Assembly (NCBI GenBank): GCA_041645555.1
Contig: JBAZPX010000005.1
Coordinates: forward strand, 1 to 62,422
Length of the DNA: 62,422 bases
Direction: 5' to 3'
Source: JAQTRU01 sp041645555
GTDB lineage: Bacteria; Patescibacteriota; Patescibacteriia; Patescibacteriales; JAQTRU01
Positions 50,879-59,763 of the stretch are shown piece after piece. Below the pieces are notes generated by a model. It saw only the letters and a list, made by a program, of their open reading frames with translations. It was not told the DNA's origin and did no database searches. Both the position numbers and the translations under genes were made by a program. Every line of letters starts with the position of its first letter. Within the stretch, counting starts at the first letter, position 1.

Positions 50879-52819
50879 ATGAAGATTTTAAGCTTAGGAT
50901 TGGACAATTCACTATTGGACAAAAATTCCCGCTTGTCCGGTCGGGTTATTGATTACGGCGGTTTGGTTGATAAATACACCGTAATTGTTCCTGCCCTGGA
51001 AGATAAGGAAGTAACTTTGTCGGATAAGGTAAGAGTTTACGGCCGGGGAGGCGGCAATAAGATAACAAGATTTTTCAGGGTTTTTAGTCTGGCCAAAAGA
51101 CTATTAAGAAAAGGGGATTATACTCTTATAACTGTCCAGGACCAATATTATTTAGCTTTGATTGCTTGGCGGCTGGCCGCTAAATTTAAAGTCGGTCTGG
51201 AAATTCAAGTGCATGGTTTTGAAAAATTTTCTGGTTTGCGCAAGGCTATAGCTAAATTTGTTATTCCTAAAGCCGATGCCATCAGAACCGTAAGCCAGAG
51301 ATTGTGCAGGCAGCTGGTTGATGATTTTAAAGTGGCTGAAAATAAAATCACAGTTGTGCCAATTTATGGCGAACCCGAATTTTCAATTTTAGACAATAAA
51401 ATGAATAAAAAAAATGGTGAATTTGTGTTTTTGAGTGTAAGCAGGTTAGTAAAAGTTAAAAATATTGGAATGATGATTAAAGCAATAGCAAGCGATAAAT
51501 TTAAAAAAGCGAATATTAAATTAAAAATTGTAGGGGAGGGGAGTGAACGCAAGAAATTAGAGTCAATAAGCAAGAAGTTGGGCGTTGAAGACAGGGTGGA
51601 ATTCATGGGACGAAGATATGATATGGGGGTAATTTATGGGGATGCAGATACATTTTTACTTACATCGAATGCAGAAGGTTGGGGGTTAGTTGTTGTTGAG
51701 GCGGCTAGTTTTGGTTTGCCGATAATTATGACAGACGTGGGATGTGCGGGGGAAGTGATAAAAGATGGGGAATCTGGGATTGTAATCCCGGTAGGCGGAC
51801 AGAAAGAACTGGAAGAGGCTATGCGTAAGATAATAGGGGATAGGGATTTGAGGGAAAAATTAGGCAGTAATGCTAAGAAAGCCTTAGAAAAGTTACCGAG
51901 CAAAGAAGAAACACTAAAGTTGTATAAAGAAAGTTGGGAAAGAGTTGTAAATAATACGAATGTCGCAACAGATAAAGATATATCCTATAAACCTATATAT
52001 AAAACTGTTTTTATTTTTATACTGTTCTCTGCCATATTTTTAATATTATTTTTGGGCGCTAAGAAAATGCAGGAATTAATGATAATTAGCTTGGGCTATG
52101 GTATTCTAATAATTATATTTATATTGTTTGTCGTTTGTTTATTTTTTTTATTACTATACAAAAAATTTCTCCTTACTACGAACGTTATACTTATTATACT
52201 TGCAGTACTAGCCCTATTAATTGCGCCCTTCCTTCATTTTTACTCAGAGTATATAAATAATAAGAGCGCTATAATAAGTTTACAAGATAATAGTATAAAA
52301 AATCACTATTTCGCTATAAATATTATAAATGATCTTAAGAATCTACCAGGAGCAAATGATGGGAGTGGGGCTAAGAGTGTCGATTTTGAAAATACTCTAG
52401 ACAATTCACAATACATTAAATATGAATCGATTATTAATAATAAATGTTTCGCAGTTAAGATGAATTATTTTTCCTTGATAGAGATAATTAATGTTATTAA
52501 TGAAAAAAATAAAAAAATTAGAGACATCGCGTTTCAGGGATTTAATAATAACACATCTTTTATAGCGGAACAGCAACTGGAATTAAGTAATCATGCGGAA
52601 AAAGCATGTGAAAATTTAAGTATAGTAACATTATATAATTATTACAAATTCCCATTTTTATTTAATAATAAATTTTATAACATGGGTGGGATTATAAAGA
52701 TAATTAAGAAAAATTGTGAAATGAACTTTTGTAATTTAAAAAATGAATTTCCCGAGTGCAATATTGATAAAGATAATTTTTTTAAAAAGCTAAAATTAAA
52801 TGAAATTAATAATAAATAA
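50879..52819 (+). CDS. Glycosyltransferase family 4 with extra C-terminal membrane and soluble domain
   Basis: 646 residues. Residues 1-365 are a complete GT-B enzyme (SVSRLVKVKNIGMMIKAIAS; IVGEGSERKKL; TSNAEGWGLVVVEAASFGLP). From about residue 370 there are three spans (YKTVFIFILFSAIFLILFLG onward), then an extracytoplasmic-looking region of about 190 residues with five cysteines. This C-terminal part is more AT-rich and Asn/Ile-rich than the rest, with no family recognised. It may be a fusion with a separate acquired protein. It overlaps the next gene by 20 nt. Confidence 0.82.
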   Translation: MKILSLGLDNSLLDKNSRLSGRVIDYGGLVDKYTVIVPALEDKEVTLSDKVRVYGRGGGNKITRFFRVFSLAKRLLRKGDYTLITVQDQYYLALIAWRLAAKFKVGLEIQVHGFEKFSGLRKAIAKFVIPKADAIRTVSQRLCRQLVDDFKVAENKITVVPIYGEPEFSILDNKMNKKNGEFVFLSVSRLVKVKNIGMMIKAIASDKFKKANIKLKIVGEGSERKKLESISKKLGVEDRVEFMGRRYDMGVIYGDADTFLLTSNAEGWGLVVVEAASFGLPIIMTDVGCAGEVIKDGESGIVIPVGGQKELEEAMRKIIGDRDLREKLGSNAKKALEKLPSKEETLKLYKESWERVVNNTNVATDKDISYKPIYKTVFIFILFSAIFLILFLGAKKMQELMIISLGYGILIIIFILFVVCLFFLLLYKKFLLTTNVILIILAVLALLIAPFLHFYSEYINNKSAIISLQDNSIKNHYFAINIINDLKNLPGANDGSGAKSVDFENTLDNSQYIKYESIINNKCFAVKMNYFSLIEIINVINEKNKKIRDIAFQGFNNNTSFIAEQQLELSNHAEKACENLSIVTLYNYYKFPFLFNNKFYNMGGIIKIIKKNCEMNFCNLKNEFPECNIDKDNFFKKLKLNEINNK

Positions 52820-53222
52820 AAATCAAATCGATACAGCGCCGGAGCAATTCCTGCGAAAAGCCGGCTATGCTTATATAAGGGATAGGCGTAGCGGCCAGGA
52901 AAGCTACTCTCGGCGGATGGGCGGCGGTTTTTATCCGCGTTTTCATATTTATTTTAATGAGGACAACGGTAAAATTATATTTAATTTACATCTTGACCAA
53001 AAACAAGCAAGTTATGCCGGTGCGCATATGCATAATGCCGAATACGAGGGAGAGACTGTGGCGGCGGAAATTGCCAGATTAAAAAGTTTATTAGGCAGCC
53101 GTCAAGATATCCGCGCGAATGTGTTTGGGAGTAGCGATCCATTAGACAGAATGGTGCGCGGAGAGTATGATAAGGAGGCTAAACCAGAACCCCGAAAGCC
53201 TTGGTGGCGCCGCATTTTTTAA
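52800..53222 (+). CDS. Conserved hypothetical protein
   Basis: 140 residues. An N-terminal segment (APEQFLRKAGYAYIRDR) is followed by a Gly/Tyr/His-rich core (GGGFYPRFHIYFNEDNGKII; HLDQKQASYAGAHMHNAEYE) and a basic, Trp-containing tail (PRKPWWRRIF). No signal or span. The His-rich core could bind metal, but no motif fixes this. I do not recognise the family. It sits between the glycan cluster and dnaG, separated from dnaG by AT-rich TTAAATCT repeats. Confidence 0.75.
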   Translation: MKLIINKNQIDTAPEQFLRKAGYAYIRDRRSGQESYSRRMGGGFYPRFHIYFNEDNGKIIFNLHLDQKQASYAGAHMHNAEYEGETVAAEIARLKSLLGSRQDIRANVFGSSDPLDRMVRGEYDKEAKPEPRKPWWRRIF

Positions 53223-53271
53223 TGTTTTACCCTTAAATCTAAAATCTGAAATCTTAAATCTAAAATAAAAA

Positions 53272-55206
53272 ATGGATCAAGTAGAGGAAATAAAATCACG
53301 GCTGGACATAGTGGAAATAATCCGCGAATATATCCCCTTAAAGCCGGCCGGAATAAATTTTCGGGCGCTTTGCCCTTTCCACCGGGAGAAATCCCCGTCT
53401 TTTATAGTTTCTTCGGAAAAACAAATCTGGCATTGTTTCGGCTGCGGCCGGGGCGGCGATGTTTTTTCTTTTTTAATGGAAATTGAAGGCTTGGGCTTTG
53501 CCGAGGTTTTGCGCAATTTAGCCCCCAGGGCCGGCGTAACTTTAAAAAGGCAGGATCCGAAACTAACTTCGCAGCGCAACCGGCTTTTAGATATTATGGA
53601 AGCGACGGTTAATTATTACCATAAAGCCTTGGAAAGGGAGGAGGCTAAAAGTGTAAGACAGTATTTAGCCGGCCGCGGTTTGCGGGACGAAACTATTGGA
53701 TCCTGGCAGATTGGTTATAGCCCTGACTCCTGGGATGATTTAATAAACTTGCTTAGAGGGAAAGGTTATAGCGAAAATGAAATATTTTTAGCAGGACTTA
53801 GCACGAAAAAAGACAATAGCGCCAGATTTTATAACCGGTTCCGCGACCGGATTATGTTTCCTATTTTTGATGCCAGTGGCGCGGCCGTAGCTTTTTCAGC
53901 TCGGGTCAGGTCGGAGAAAGAGGGAGAGGAAAAAATGGGAAAATATATAAACAGCCCGGCCACTATGATTTATGACAAAAGCCGAATTTTGTTCGGCCTG
54001 GATAAGGCTAAAATGGCTATTAAAAATGAAGATTTGGCCATAATCGTTGAGGGCCAGATGGATATTATTACCGCTCACCAGAACAATTTTAAGAATGTCG
54101 TGGCCTCCTCGGGCACGGCCTTGACTGGCGAACAGATAAAATTATTAAAACGTTATACCAATAATATCGCTTTAGGGTTTGACATGGATCAGGCCGGGCA
54201 GATGGCATCCGACCGGGGTATAAGGGAAGCGTTGGCGGCCGAGATGAATATAAAAGTAATTATTATCCCTTCCGGCAAGGATCCGGATGAATGCATAAGA
54301 AATAATCCGGAAAATTGGGCAGCGGCTGTAAAAGAGGCCAAGCCGATAATGCAATATTATTTTGATAAGATATTTTTTGGCCTCAATCTTGAGGAAGTGG
54401 GGGATAAGCGCCGGGCCGCCAAGGAAATATTGCCGATTTTATTTAAATTAGGCAGTAGAATTGAGCAGGATTTTTGGCTTAAAAAATTGGCGGAAAAGAT
54501 TGAGGTAGAGGAGAATATATTGCGCGAGACTCTTATGAATATGGCAAAAAAAGAGTCTCGGCGGCCAGCCGAGCTTGAGCCGGAAAATAAGCCAGGAGAC
54601 CAAAAATCTCGGCCAGGCCGGGAGGAGATGCTTTCCGAACTGATGCTTGTCTTGGGGATAAGGTTTCCCGGCTTGCTAGCTTATATAGTAGATCGTATCC
54701 AGCCGGACCAAGTCGTTGGTTCCGCTAACAAGTTATTTTACAAGGATTTAATAATCTATTATAATAGTACTATTGGCAGCGAAAATGAAGCGGAGGAGGC
54801 GAGGATTTTTTCAAGAATTAACTACGATGACCTGAAAAAATGGCTTGAAGAAAATTCTTCCCCGCTTTTTTCGCCGGATTCGCCAGCTGCCCGCCTGCCG
54901 GCCCGCTTCGCCGAAGCATCAGCGAGGCGAGCGAGGCAGGGCGGAGAAGGCAATACCCAGCTTAAATTATTAGACCGGCTGGTTCTTTTGGGCGATAAAG
55001 ATTTTTATGACATAGATGAAGAGAAAGCCAAAGGAGAAATAATAAAGATAATTATGGCTTTAAAAAGGTGTTACTTAACCCGCCGCATGAAGGAGATAGA
55101 AAAAACGATTGCCCATTGCGAGGGAGAGGGAGAGGGGAAGAAGGCAGGGGAACTTATGGAAGAATTAAAGATATTGTCTGATGAGATGAGAGAGGTTGGA
55201 GAGTAA
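53272..55206 (+). CDS. dnaG: DNA primase DnaG
   Basis: 644 residues. The N-terminal CHC2 zinc domain (CPFHREKSPS...HCFGCGRGGD) is followed by the primase core (IMFPIFDASGAAVAFSAR) and the TOPRIM domain with AIIVEGQMDII and GFDMDQAG. The C-terminal helicase-binding region is helical. It synthesises RNA primers at the replication fork. Residues about 537-560 (SPAARLPARFAEASARRARQ and on) are a GC-rich insert encoded by a palindrome; they interrupt the C-terminal domain but keep the frame. The order dnaG-rpoD matches the classical macromolecular-synthesis operon without rpsU. Confidence 0.96.
   Translation: MDQVEEIKSRLDIVEIIREYIPLKPAGINFRALCPFHREKSPSFIVSSEKQIWHCFGCGRGGDVFSFLMEIEGLGFAEVLRNLAPRAGVTLKRQDPKLTSQRNRLLDIMEATVNYYHKALEREEAKSVRQYLAGRGLRDETIGSWQIGYSPDSWDDLINLLRGKGYSENEIFLAGLSTKKDNSARFYNRFRDRIMFPIFDASGAAVAFSARVRSEKEGEEKMGKYINSPATMIYDKSRILFGLDKAKMAIKNEDLAIIVEGQMDIITAHQNNFKNVVASSGTALTGEQIKLLKRYTNNIALGFDMDQAGQMASDRGIREALAAEMNIKVIIIPSGKDPDECIRNNPENWAAAVKEAKPIMQYYFDKIFFGLNLEEVGDKRRAAKEILPILFKLGSRIEQDFWLKKLAEKIEVEENILRETLMNMAKKESRRPAELEPENKPGDQKSRPGREEMLSELMLVLGIRFPGLLAYIVDRIQPDQVVGSANKLFYKDLIIYYNSTIGSENEAEEARIFSRINYDDLKKWLEENSSPLFSPDSPAARLPARFAEASARRARQGGEGNTQLKLLDRLVLLGDKDFYDIDEEKAKGEIIKIIMALKRCYLTRRMKEIEKTIAHCEGEGEGKKAGELMEELKILSDEMREVGE
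54890..54944. repeat. GC-rich palindromic insert in frame within dnaG
   Basis: CCCGCCTGCC (54890-54899) and GGCAGGGCGG (54935-54944) are complementary with a bulge; an inner GCTTCG/CGAAGC hairpin lies at 54905-54917. GCGAGGCAGG (54931-54940) is shared with the insert in the tRNA-Asn repeats. Confidence 0.65.
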
Positions 55207-55238
55207 ATTATATAAAATTTACAAATTATAAATCAAAT

Positions 55239-56567
55239 ATGTCTAATAAAAGGAGAAAAATGAAAAATAAAAAGAAGGCAATTGGTTTTAAAAAAATAAA
55301 AAAAGCAAGCCGTGGGCAGCCGAAAAAGAAAGCGGGCGGAAAGAGGCGAACTGGCTGGGCGGAAAGAAAGGGAAGTTCTGGCGGCAAAAGGTATGCGGCG
55401 AAACAAAAAAGAAAGGGAAAAATTTTAGGAAAGAAAAAGGCCGAGCCGGTGAAAACAGAAAGACCGGCAGAAGAAGGCATGGAAAATTTAATCAGGAAAG
55501 GGAAGATGCGCGGTTTTGTTACGGAAACGGAATTGCTCCATTTGTTCCCGGAAGTGGAAGAATATATTTTTGATTATGAAGTTTTTTTAAGCCGGTTGCA
55601 GGAAAGTGGCGTGCAGATATTTGAAGATACGGGGAAAATTTTAGATTTTGAGGATAAGAGAGGGGAGAAAGCGGGAGATAAAAAATCGGCTTCAAAAAGG
55701 GCTCTGGCCGACAGCGCTAAGAATGTTGATTTGCTGAAATTAAATTCCGATTCTATCCAGATGTATTTAAAAGAAATCGGACGGGTCCCTTTGCTTAATG
55801 GGGAAGAGGAAATTGAGCTGGCCAAGAGGAAGGAAAAAGGCGATAAAGAAGCGGAGAAAAAAATAATAGAAGCCAATTTGCGCTTAGTTGTTTCTATCGC
55901 CAAAAAATTCGTCGGCGCCAAGGGCTTAAGTTTATTAGATTTAATCCAGGAAGGCAATATCGGCCTCTTTCGCGCTGTGGAAAAATTTGAATACCGCAAA
56001 GGGTATAAGTTTTCCACTTATGCCACCTGGTGGATTAGGCAGGCGATTACCCGCGCTTTGGCCGACCAGTCGCGCACTATCCGCATTCCGGTCCATATGG
56101 TGGAAACCATCAATAAATTTACGCAGGTGGAACGGCGCTTAATCCAGGATTTGGGCCGTGAGCCTATGCCGGAAGAAATCGCCTCCGAGATGGGCGAAGA
56201 TATTGATAAAGTAAGGCATATTATAAAGATTTCCCAGGATACAATTTCCCTGGAAACGACCGTAGGCGAAGACGAGGAAGATTCTACCTTAGAAGACTTT
56301 ATTGAGGACGTGAAAAATGTTGCCCCGGATCGGGCTGCCGCCTTGCAGTTATTAAAGGATTATGTCAAAGAAGTCGTAGCGACTTTATCTCCCCGCGAGC
56401 AAAAAATCCTGGAAATGCGCTTCGGCCTAATTGACGGAGTCGCCCATACCTTAGAAGAAGTCGGGCAGGAGTTTGAAGTTACCCGCGAGCGCATCCGCCA
56501 AATTGAAGCCAAAGCTTTAGAGCGCATCAGAAAGCACGACGGATTGCAAAAGCTCCGTGATTTCTAA
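55239..56567 (+). CDS. rpoD: Primary sigma factor RpoD (sigma-70)
   Basis: 442 residues. The N-terminal ~75 residues are extremely Lys/Arg-rich, unlike the acidic region 1.1 of model sigma-70. A region-1.1-like fold may follow (MRGFVTETELLHLFPEVEEY). Region 1.2 (DSIQMYLKEIGRVPLLNGEE), region 2 (RLVVSIAKKF, LDLIQEGNIGLFRAVEKFEY, YATWWIRQAITRA), region 3 and region 4 (EVTRERIRQIEAKALERIRK) are all present. It directs RNA polymerase to most promoters; the TTGACA/TATAAT elements here fit its recognition regions. It follows dnaG by 32 nt. Confidence 0.96.
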   Translation: MSNKRRKMKNKKKAIGFKKIKKASRGQPKKKAGGKRRTGWAERKGSSGGKRYAAKQKRKGKILGKKKAEPVKTERPAEEGMENLIRKGKMRGFVTETELLHLFPEVEEYIFDYEVFLSRLQESGVQIFEDTGKILDFEDKRGEKAGDKKSASKRALADSAKNVDLLKLNSDSIQMYLKEIGRVPLLNGEEEIELAKRKEKGDKEAEKKIIEANLRLVVSIAKKFVGAKGLSLLDLIQEGNIGLFRAVEKFEYRKGYKFSTYATWWIRQAITRALADQSRTIRIPVHMVETINKFTQVERRLIQDLGREPMPEEIASEMGEDIDKVRHIIKISQDTISLETTVGEDEEDSTLEDFIEDVKNVAPDRAAALQLLKDYVKEVVATLSPREQKILEMRFGLIDGVAHTLEEVGQEFEVTRERIRQIEAKALERIRKHDGLQKLRDF

Positions 56568-56610
56568 GAATTATGATTTAAGATTTAAGAATTAAGAATC
56601 CTATAAAATC

Positions 56611-56638
56611 TTGACATTCCGAGAGAATTTATTATAAT
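56611..56638 (+). promoter_or_regulatory. Consensus promoter upstream of tRNA-Asn repeats
   Basis: TTGACA (56611-56616), a 16-nt spacer and TATAAT (56633-56638). Transcription would run through both 100-bp repeats before the tRNA. Confidence 0.7.
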
Positions 56639-56695
56639 AAAATAACAAAAAATTCGTCAATCTTAAATCTAAAATCTTAAATCTAAAATCAAAAT

Positions 56696-56895
56696 ATTCC
56701 CGGGTAGCGCCCGACTTCACTTCGTTTCGGCGAGGCAGGCAGCGGTAGCTATTCGGAAATAATTTGGAAATTCGTAAATTAGTAAATTTATTAACATTCC
56801 CGGGTAGCGCCCGCCTTCACTTCGTTTCGGCGAGGCAGGCAGCGGTAGCTATTCGGAAATAATTTGGAAATTCGTAAATTAGTAAATTTATTAAC
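56696..56895. repeat. Two 100-bp tandem repeats containing interrupted tRNA-Asn 5' ends
   Basis: Units at 56696-56795 and 56796-56895 differ by one base. Each has tRNA-Asn nt 1-13 (TCCCGGGTAGCGC), a 30-nt insert that can fold (starting CCGMCTTCACTTCG), tRNA nt 14-22 (AGCGGTAGC), then 46 nt of AT-rich sequence that also precedes the real tRNA. Exact 100-nt periodicity continues into the tRNA start. Confidence 0.9.
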
Positions 56896-56897
56896 AT

Positions 56898-56972
56898 TCC
56901 CGGGTAGCGCAGCGGTAGCGCAGTTGGCTGTTAACCAATTGGTCGTCGGTTCGAATCCGACCCCGGGAGCCA
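56898..56972 (+). tRNA. tRNA-Asn (GTT anticodon), CCA end encoded
   Basis: Acceptor TCCCGGG/CCCGGGA, anticodon loop CTGTTAA (anticodon GTT), T stem GTCGG/CCGAC with loop TTCGAAT, discriminator G and CCA at 56970-56972. Confidence 0.95.
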
Positions 56973-57286
56973 GATAGGATGAGCCTTTATTAAAAGGGCT
57001 AAATTCCACTCAAATTCAGCTAAAAATCCAAACTTTTTGCCTTGCAAAATAAAGTTCAAGCCGATATTTTTACAGGTTCTTTGGCAGTTTTTTAAAGTCG
57101 GGCTTCGCCCGCGGGGAAATTATTGCTTTTAAAAGCTTTTTATAAAATAGTTTAAAACCTTTTTTTAAATTCCGTTCTAACTTTTTTATAAAATCCGAGC
57201 CAAGTCGGAAAAGCGCTTGTCCGCCAAAGGCAGGCGTTTTTTATAGGCATTTACTTTTGATTTTGGATAAAGTATAATTATGTTGT
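56973..57286. other. 314-bp intergenic region after tRNA-Asn
   Basis: No gene was found. It contains a CGGGC/GCCCG hairpin near 57100, an A/T-rich imperfect repeat near 57125-57200, a CCGCC/GGC..GG hairpin with T6 near 57220-57244 that may terminate the tRNA transcript, and the promoter of the next gene. Confidence 0.5.
57273..57278 (+). promoter_or_regulatory. -10 box close to the start codon of the following gene
   Basis: TATAAT with TTACTT 16 nt upstream (57251). ATG 57287 lies 9 nt downstream, suggesting a leaderless or nearly leaderless transcript. Confidence 0.4.
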
Positions 57287-57568
57287 ATGAGTAAAAAGTT
57301 ATTAACAATCGTTTTAGCCGTATTAATTCTCGGCCTGGCTGGCGGAGGTTATTTGTGGCGGGCTAATAAAAAGCCGGCGCCTTCGGCAGGTGAAAAAGTG
57401 GTCGCGACTATCCAGGATACGGCGGCGTCTATAAACGAAAGCGCGGCCGGAGGCGTTTTGCCGGACATAAGTACGGCCATGGTTAATCCGATGGAGGACG
57501 TTCCTGACGTTAACCCCTACAGAAATACCAATCCCTTTTTAAATATAAAAATCAATCCTTTTAAATAA
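57287..57568 (+). CDS. Small membrane-anchored or secreted protein
   Basis: 93 residues. N-terminal hydrophobic segment (LLTIVLAVLILGLAGGGYLW), then a low-complexity exported part ending in NPMEDVPDVNPYRNTNPF and NPFK. The C-terminal Asn-Pro-rich motif is a pattern I associate with small exported proteins of this group; function unknown. It lies upstream of the Cys-rich secreted protein gene with a 53-nt gap and may be co-expressed. Confidence 0.75.
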   Translation: MSKKLLTIVLAVLILGLAGGGYLWRANKKPAPSAGEKVVATIQDTAASINESAAGGVLPDISTAMVNPMEDVPDVNPYRNTNPFLNIKINPFK

Positions 57569-57621
57569 ATCCCCCTTACCCCCTTTGTCAGGGGGGGGCA
57601 GTTGTATGAAATATAAAAATA

Positions 57622-59619
57622 ATGAAAACTTCTAAAGGGATAAAAATTTTCATATTAATTTCAGCCATAGCGGTTTTTGGCATGGTTGCTAAGGCCCAGG
57701 AGCAAACCGATGGCCAGAATTTGTTGGCGAACATCCAATTTCCCATAGCCGAATTAGATAATTGCCAGAGCCGGGAAGACTGTGAAGTTTATTGCGATAA
57801 AACGGAAAACACGGATGCCTGCCTGTTTTTTGCCGAAACCAAAAATTTAATGACAGGGGAAGAACTGGCCGCGGCCAAAAAATTTAAAGAGATGGGGATG
57901 AAAGGGCCTGGCGGTTGCGAGGGCAAAGACGAATGTGAAAAATATTGCGACAATAATGATAATATGGAAGCCTGTCTTAGTTTTGCCGAAGAGAAAGGGT
58001 TAATGTCAGGCGAAAATTTGCAGGAAGCGAAAAAAGTTTTAACGACTGTCAAAAGCGGGGCAAAACCGCTGGGCTGTAATGGCCGGCGGGAATGCGATGA
58101 TTATTGCGCGTCGGCCGAGCATATGGAAGAATGCCTGAATTTTGGTTCTGAAGCCGGAATACTGCCGGCCCAAGAGCAAGAGAATGCGCGAAAAGTTTTG
58201 ACGGCTATAAAAAACGGCGCTGTCCGACCGGCGTGCCGCGGCCAGGAGTGTGAAGTTTATTGCGCTGAGGGTTCAAAGCATGCGGAAGAATGCGGAAGTT
58301 TTGCGGTGGCGGCTGGAATTTTGTCGCCAGGAAAAATGAGGCAAGTTCAAAAAATACTTACGGCCATACAGGAGGGGACTACTTTACCCAGCTGCAGCAA
58401 CGAAGAGGAATGCCGAGATTACTGCTCGCAGGATATCCATTTTGAAGAATGTATTAAATTTGCCGAGGCCACGGAAATAATAACGCCGGAGGAAGCAACA
58501 AAGGCGAGAAAGACCGGAGGCGAAGGGCCGGGCAACTGCAAGACCAAGGAAGAATGCAATACTTTTTGCGATAATTCGGATAATTCCGAAGCCTGCTTTA
58601 ATTTTGCTAAAGATAATGGTCTCATTTCCGAAGATGACCAAAAGAAAATACAAAATAGCCAGCAGCAGATAAAGGAAACTTTTAATAATCTGCCGGAGGA
58701 GGCGCTTACCTGCCTGACTTCTTCTTTGGGCGTGGACATGATTGAGAAATTAAAAAGCGGAAACGCTATGCCCGGGAAAAAAATGGCCGAAAAAATGGAA
58801 GTTTGTTTAGGCAAGCCGGGGGAGAAGCCTTTTCCGCCTGAAGGGCCAGAGCAGCCGGCTCAGCCCGGGCAAACTGGGAAGAACAAAGGCGGCGGCCAGC
58901 AGCCAGAGCAGTCGGGAGAGCAAGGGGAGCAACCAACTAAACCTGGAAAACCGGCCGATGCTGTTAATCCGACTAAGTGCGTTGAAGATTGTGAGTATGT
59001 CGGAAAGACTTGTTTGGGTCAAGCGGGCGATGAGGGCAAGGTTTGCGCTTCAGAAGGGCAATATTGCAGAACAGTAACCTGCGAGACTTTTGGTGCCGGA
59101 GGTACTCGTCCTACGACGCAGGAAGAATGGAATCGGTGTGCTTCTTATTGCAGAACGATAGAGGATAATTGTTATGCCGAGATTTCTCCAACAGATGGTG
59201 AATGTAGAACCACAAAGGATGTTTGCGTTATGAATTGTCAAAAGGCATCAAAACCTTCTAAACCAAATCCGCCGTCTCAATCTACTCAGCCAACTCAACC
59301 GGGTCAACAACCCAGTCCACCCACTCCGCCTAGTCAACCTGGACAGCCTGGGCAACAACAACCCAGTCAACCTAGCCAACCCACTCCGCCTGCTGTGGGT
59401 AATTGTGGAGATGGAAAATGCGGGCGCGTGGAACAGGCGGATCCGACCTTATGTCCGCAGGATTGCGGAGGATCCAGTGAGTCCAGTCAACCCGGGCAAG
59501 GCGACCAGCCAACTCCACCCAGTCCGCCGAGTCCGCCAAGTGGTCCTGGGGGTGGAGGCCAACAACCCACTCCGCCTAGTCCTCCCACTCCGCCTAGTCC
59601 GCCGACCCAGTCCAATTAA
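57622..59619 (+). CDS. Large secreted cysteine-rich repeat protein
   Basis: 665 residues. Signal peptide to about residue 25. Six modules of about 50 residues share C-x(3-5)-(E/D)C-x2-(Y/F)C-x(6-9)-(A/E)C-x(2)-FA-x(5)-L, four cysteines each, separated by helical linkers with A-RKVLTAIKNG. A Pro/Gln/Gly linker (PEQPAQPGQTGKNKGGG) leads to a second Cys cluster (CVEDCEYVGKTCLG and on). The C-terminus is Pro/Ser/Thr/Gln-rich with the small motif CGDGKCGRVEQADPTLCPQD. Probably disulfide-bonded and wall- or surface-attached; function unknown. A terminator follows. Confidence 0.82.
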   Translation: MKTSKGIKIFILISAIAVFGMVAKAQEQTDGQNLLANIQFPIAELDNCQSREDCEVYCDKTENTDACLFFAETKNLMTGEELAAAKKFKEMGMKGPGGCEGKDECEKYCDNNDNMEACLSFAEEKGLMSGENLQEAKKVLTTVKSGAKPLGCNGRRECDDYCASAEHMEECLNFGSEAGILPAQEQENARKVLTAIKNGAVRPACRGQECEVYCAEGSKHAEECGSFAVAAGILSPGKMRQVQKILTAIQEGTTLPSCSNEEECRDYCSQDIHFEECIKFAEATEIITPEEATKARKTGGEGPGNCKTKEECNTFCDNSDNSEACFNFAKDNGLISEDDQKKIQNSQQQIKETFNNLPEEALTCLTSSLGVDMIEKLKSGNAMPGKKMAEKMEVCLGKPGEKPFPPEGPEQPAQPGQTGKNKGGGQQPEQSGEQGEQPTKPGKPADAVNPTKCVEDCEYVGKTCLGQAGDEGKVCASEGQYCRTVTCETFGAGGTRPTTQEEWNRCASYCRTIEDNCYAEISPTDGECRTTKDVCVMNCQKASKPSKPNPPSQSTQPTQPGQQPSPPTPPSQPGQPGQQQPSQPSQPTPPAVGNCGDGKCGRVEQADPTLCPQDCGGSSESSQPGQGDQPTPPSPPSPPSGPGGGGQQPTPPSPPTPPSPPTQSN

Positions 59620-59642
59620 ACAAGATAGCTGATAAAATAAAT

Positions 59643-59683
59643 AAAAATCATCCCACAATTCTGCGGGATGATTTTTATTTTTT
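59643..59683 (+). terminator. Terminator of the Cys-rich protein gene
   Basis: 12-bp stem AAAAATCATCCC (59643-59654) with GGGATGATTTTT (59665-59676), then T-rich sequence. Confidence 0.88.
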
Positions 59684-59763
59684 GCTTTTGGAGTTAAATG
59701 GCTTGCTTTTATTTCAATAACGCGTTAAGATGAATTTACATTATTAATAAATAAAATATTCAT

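Noticed and set aside
56696..56895. CRISPR array
   Set aside because: The 100-bp units are directly adjacent with no variable spacers, and they contain tRNA sequence.
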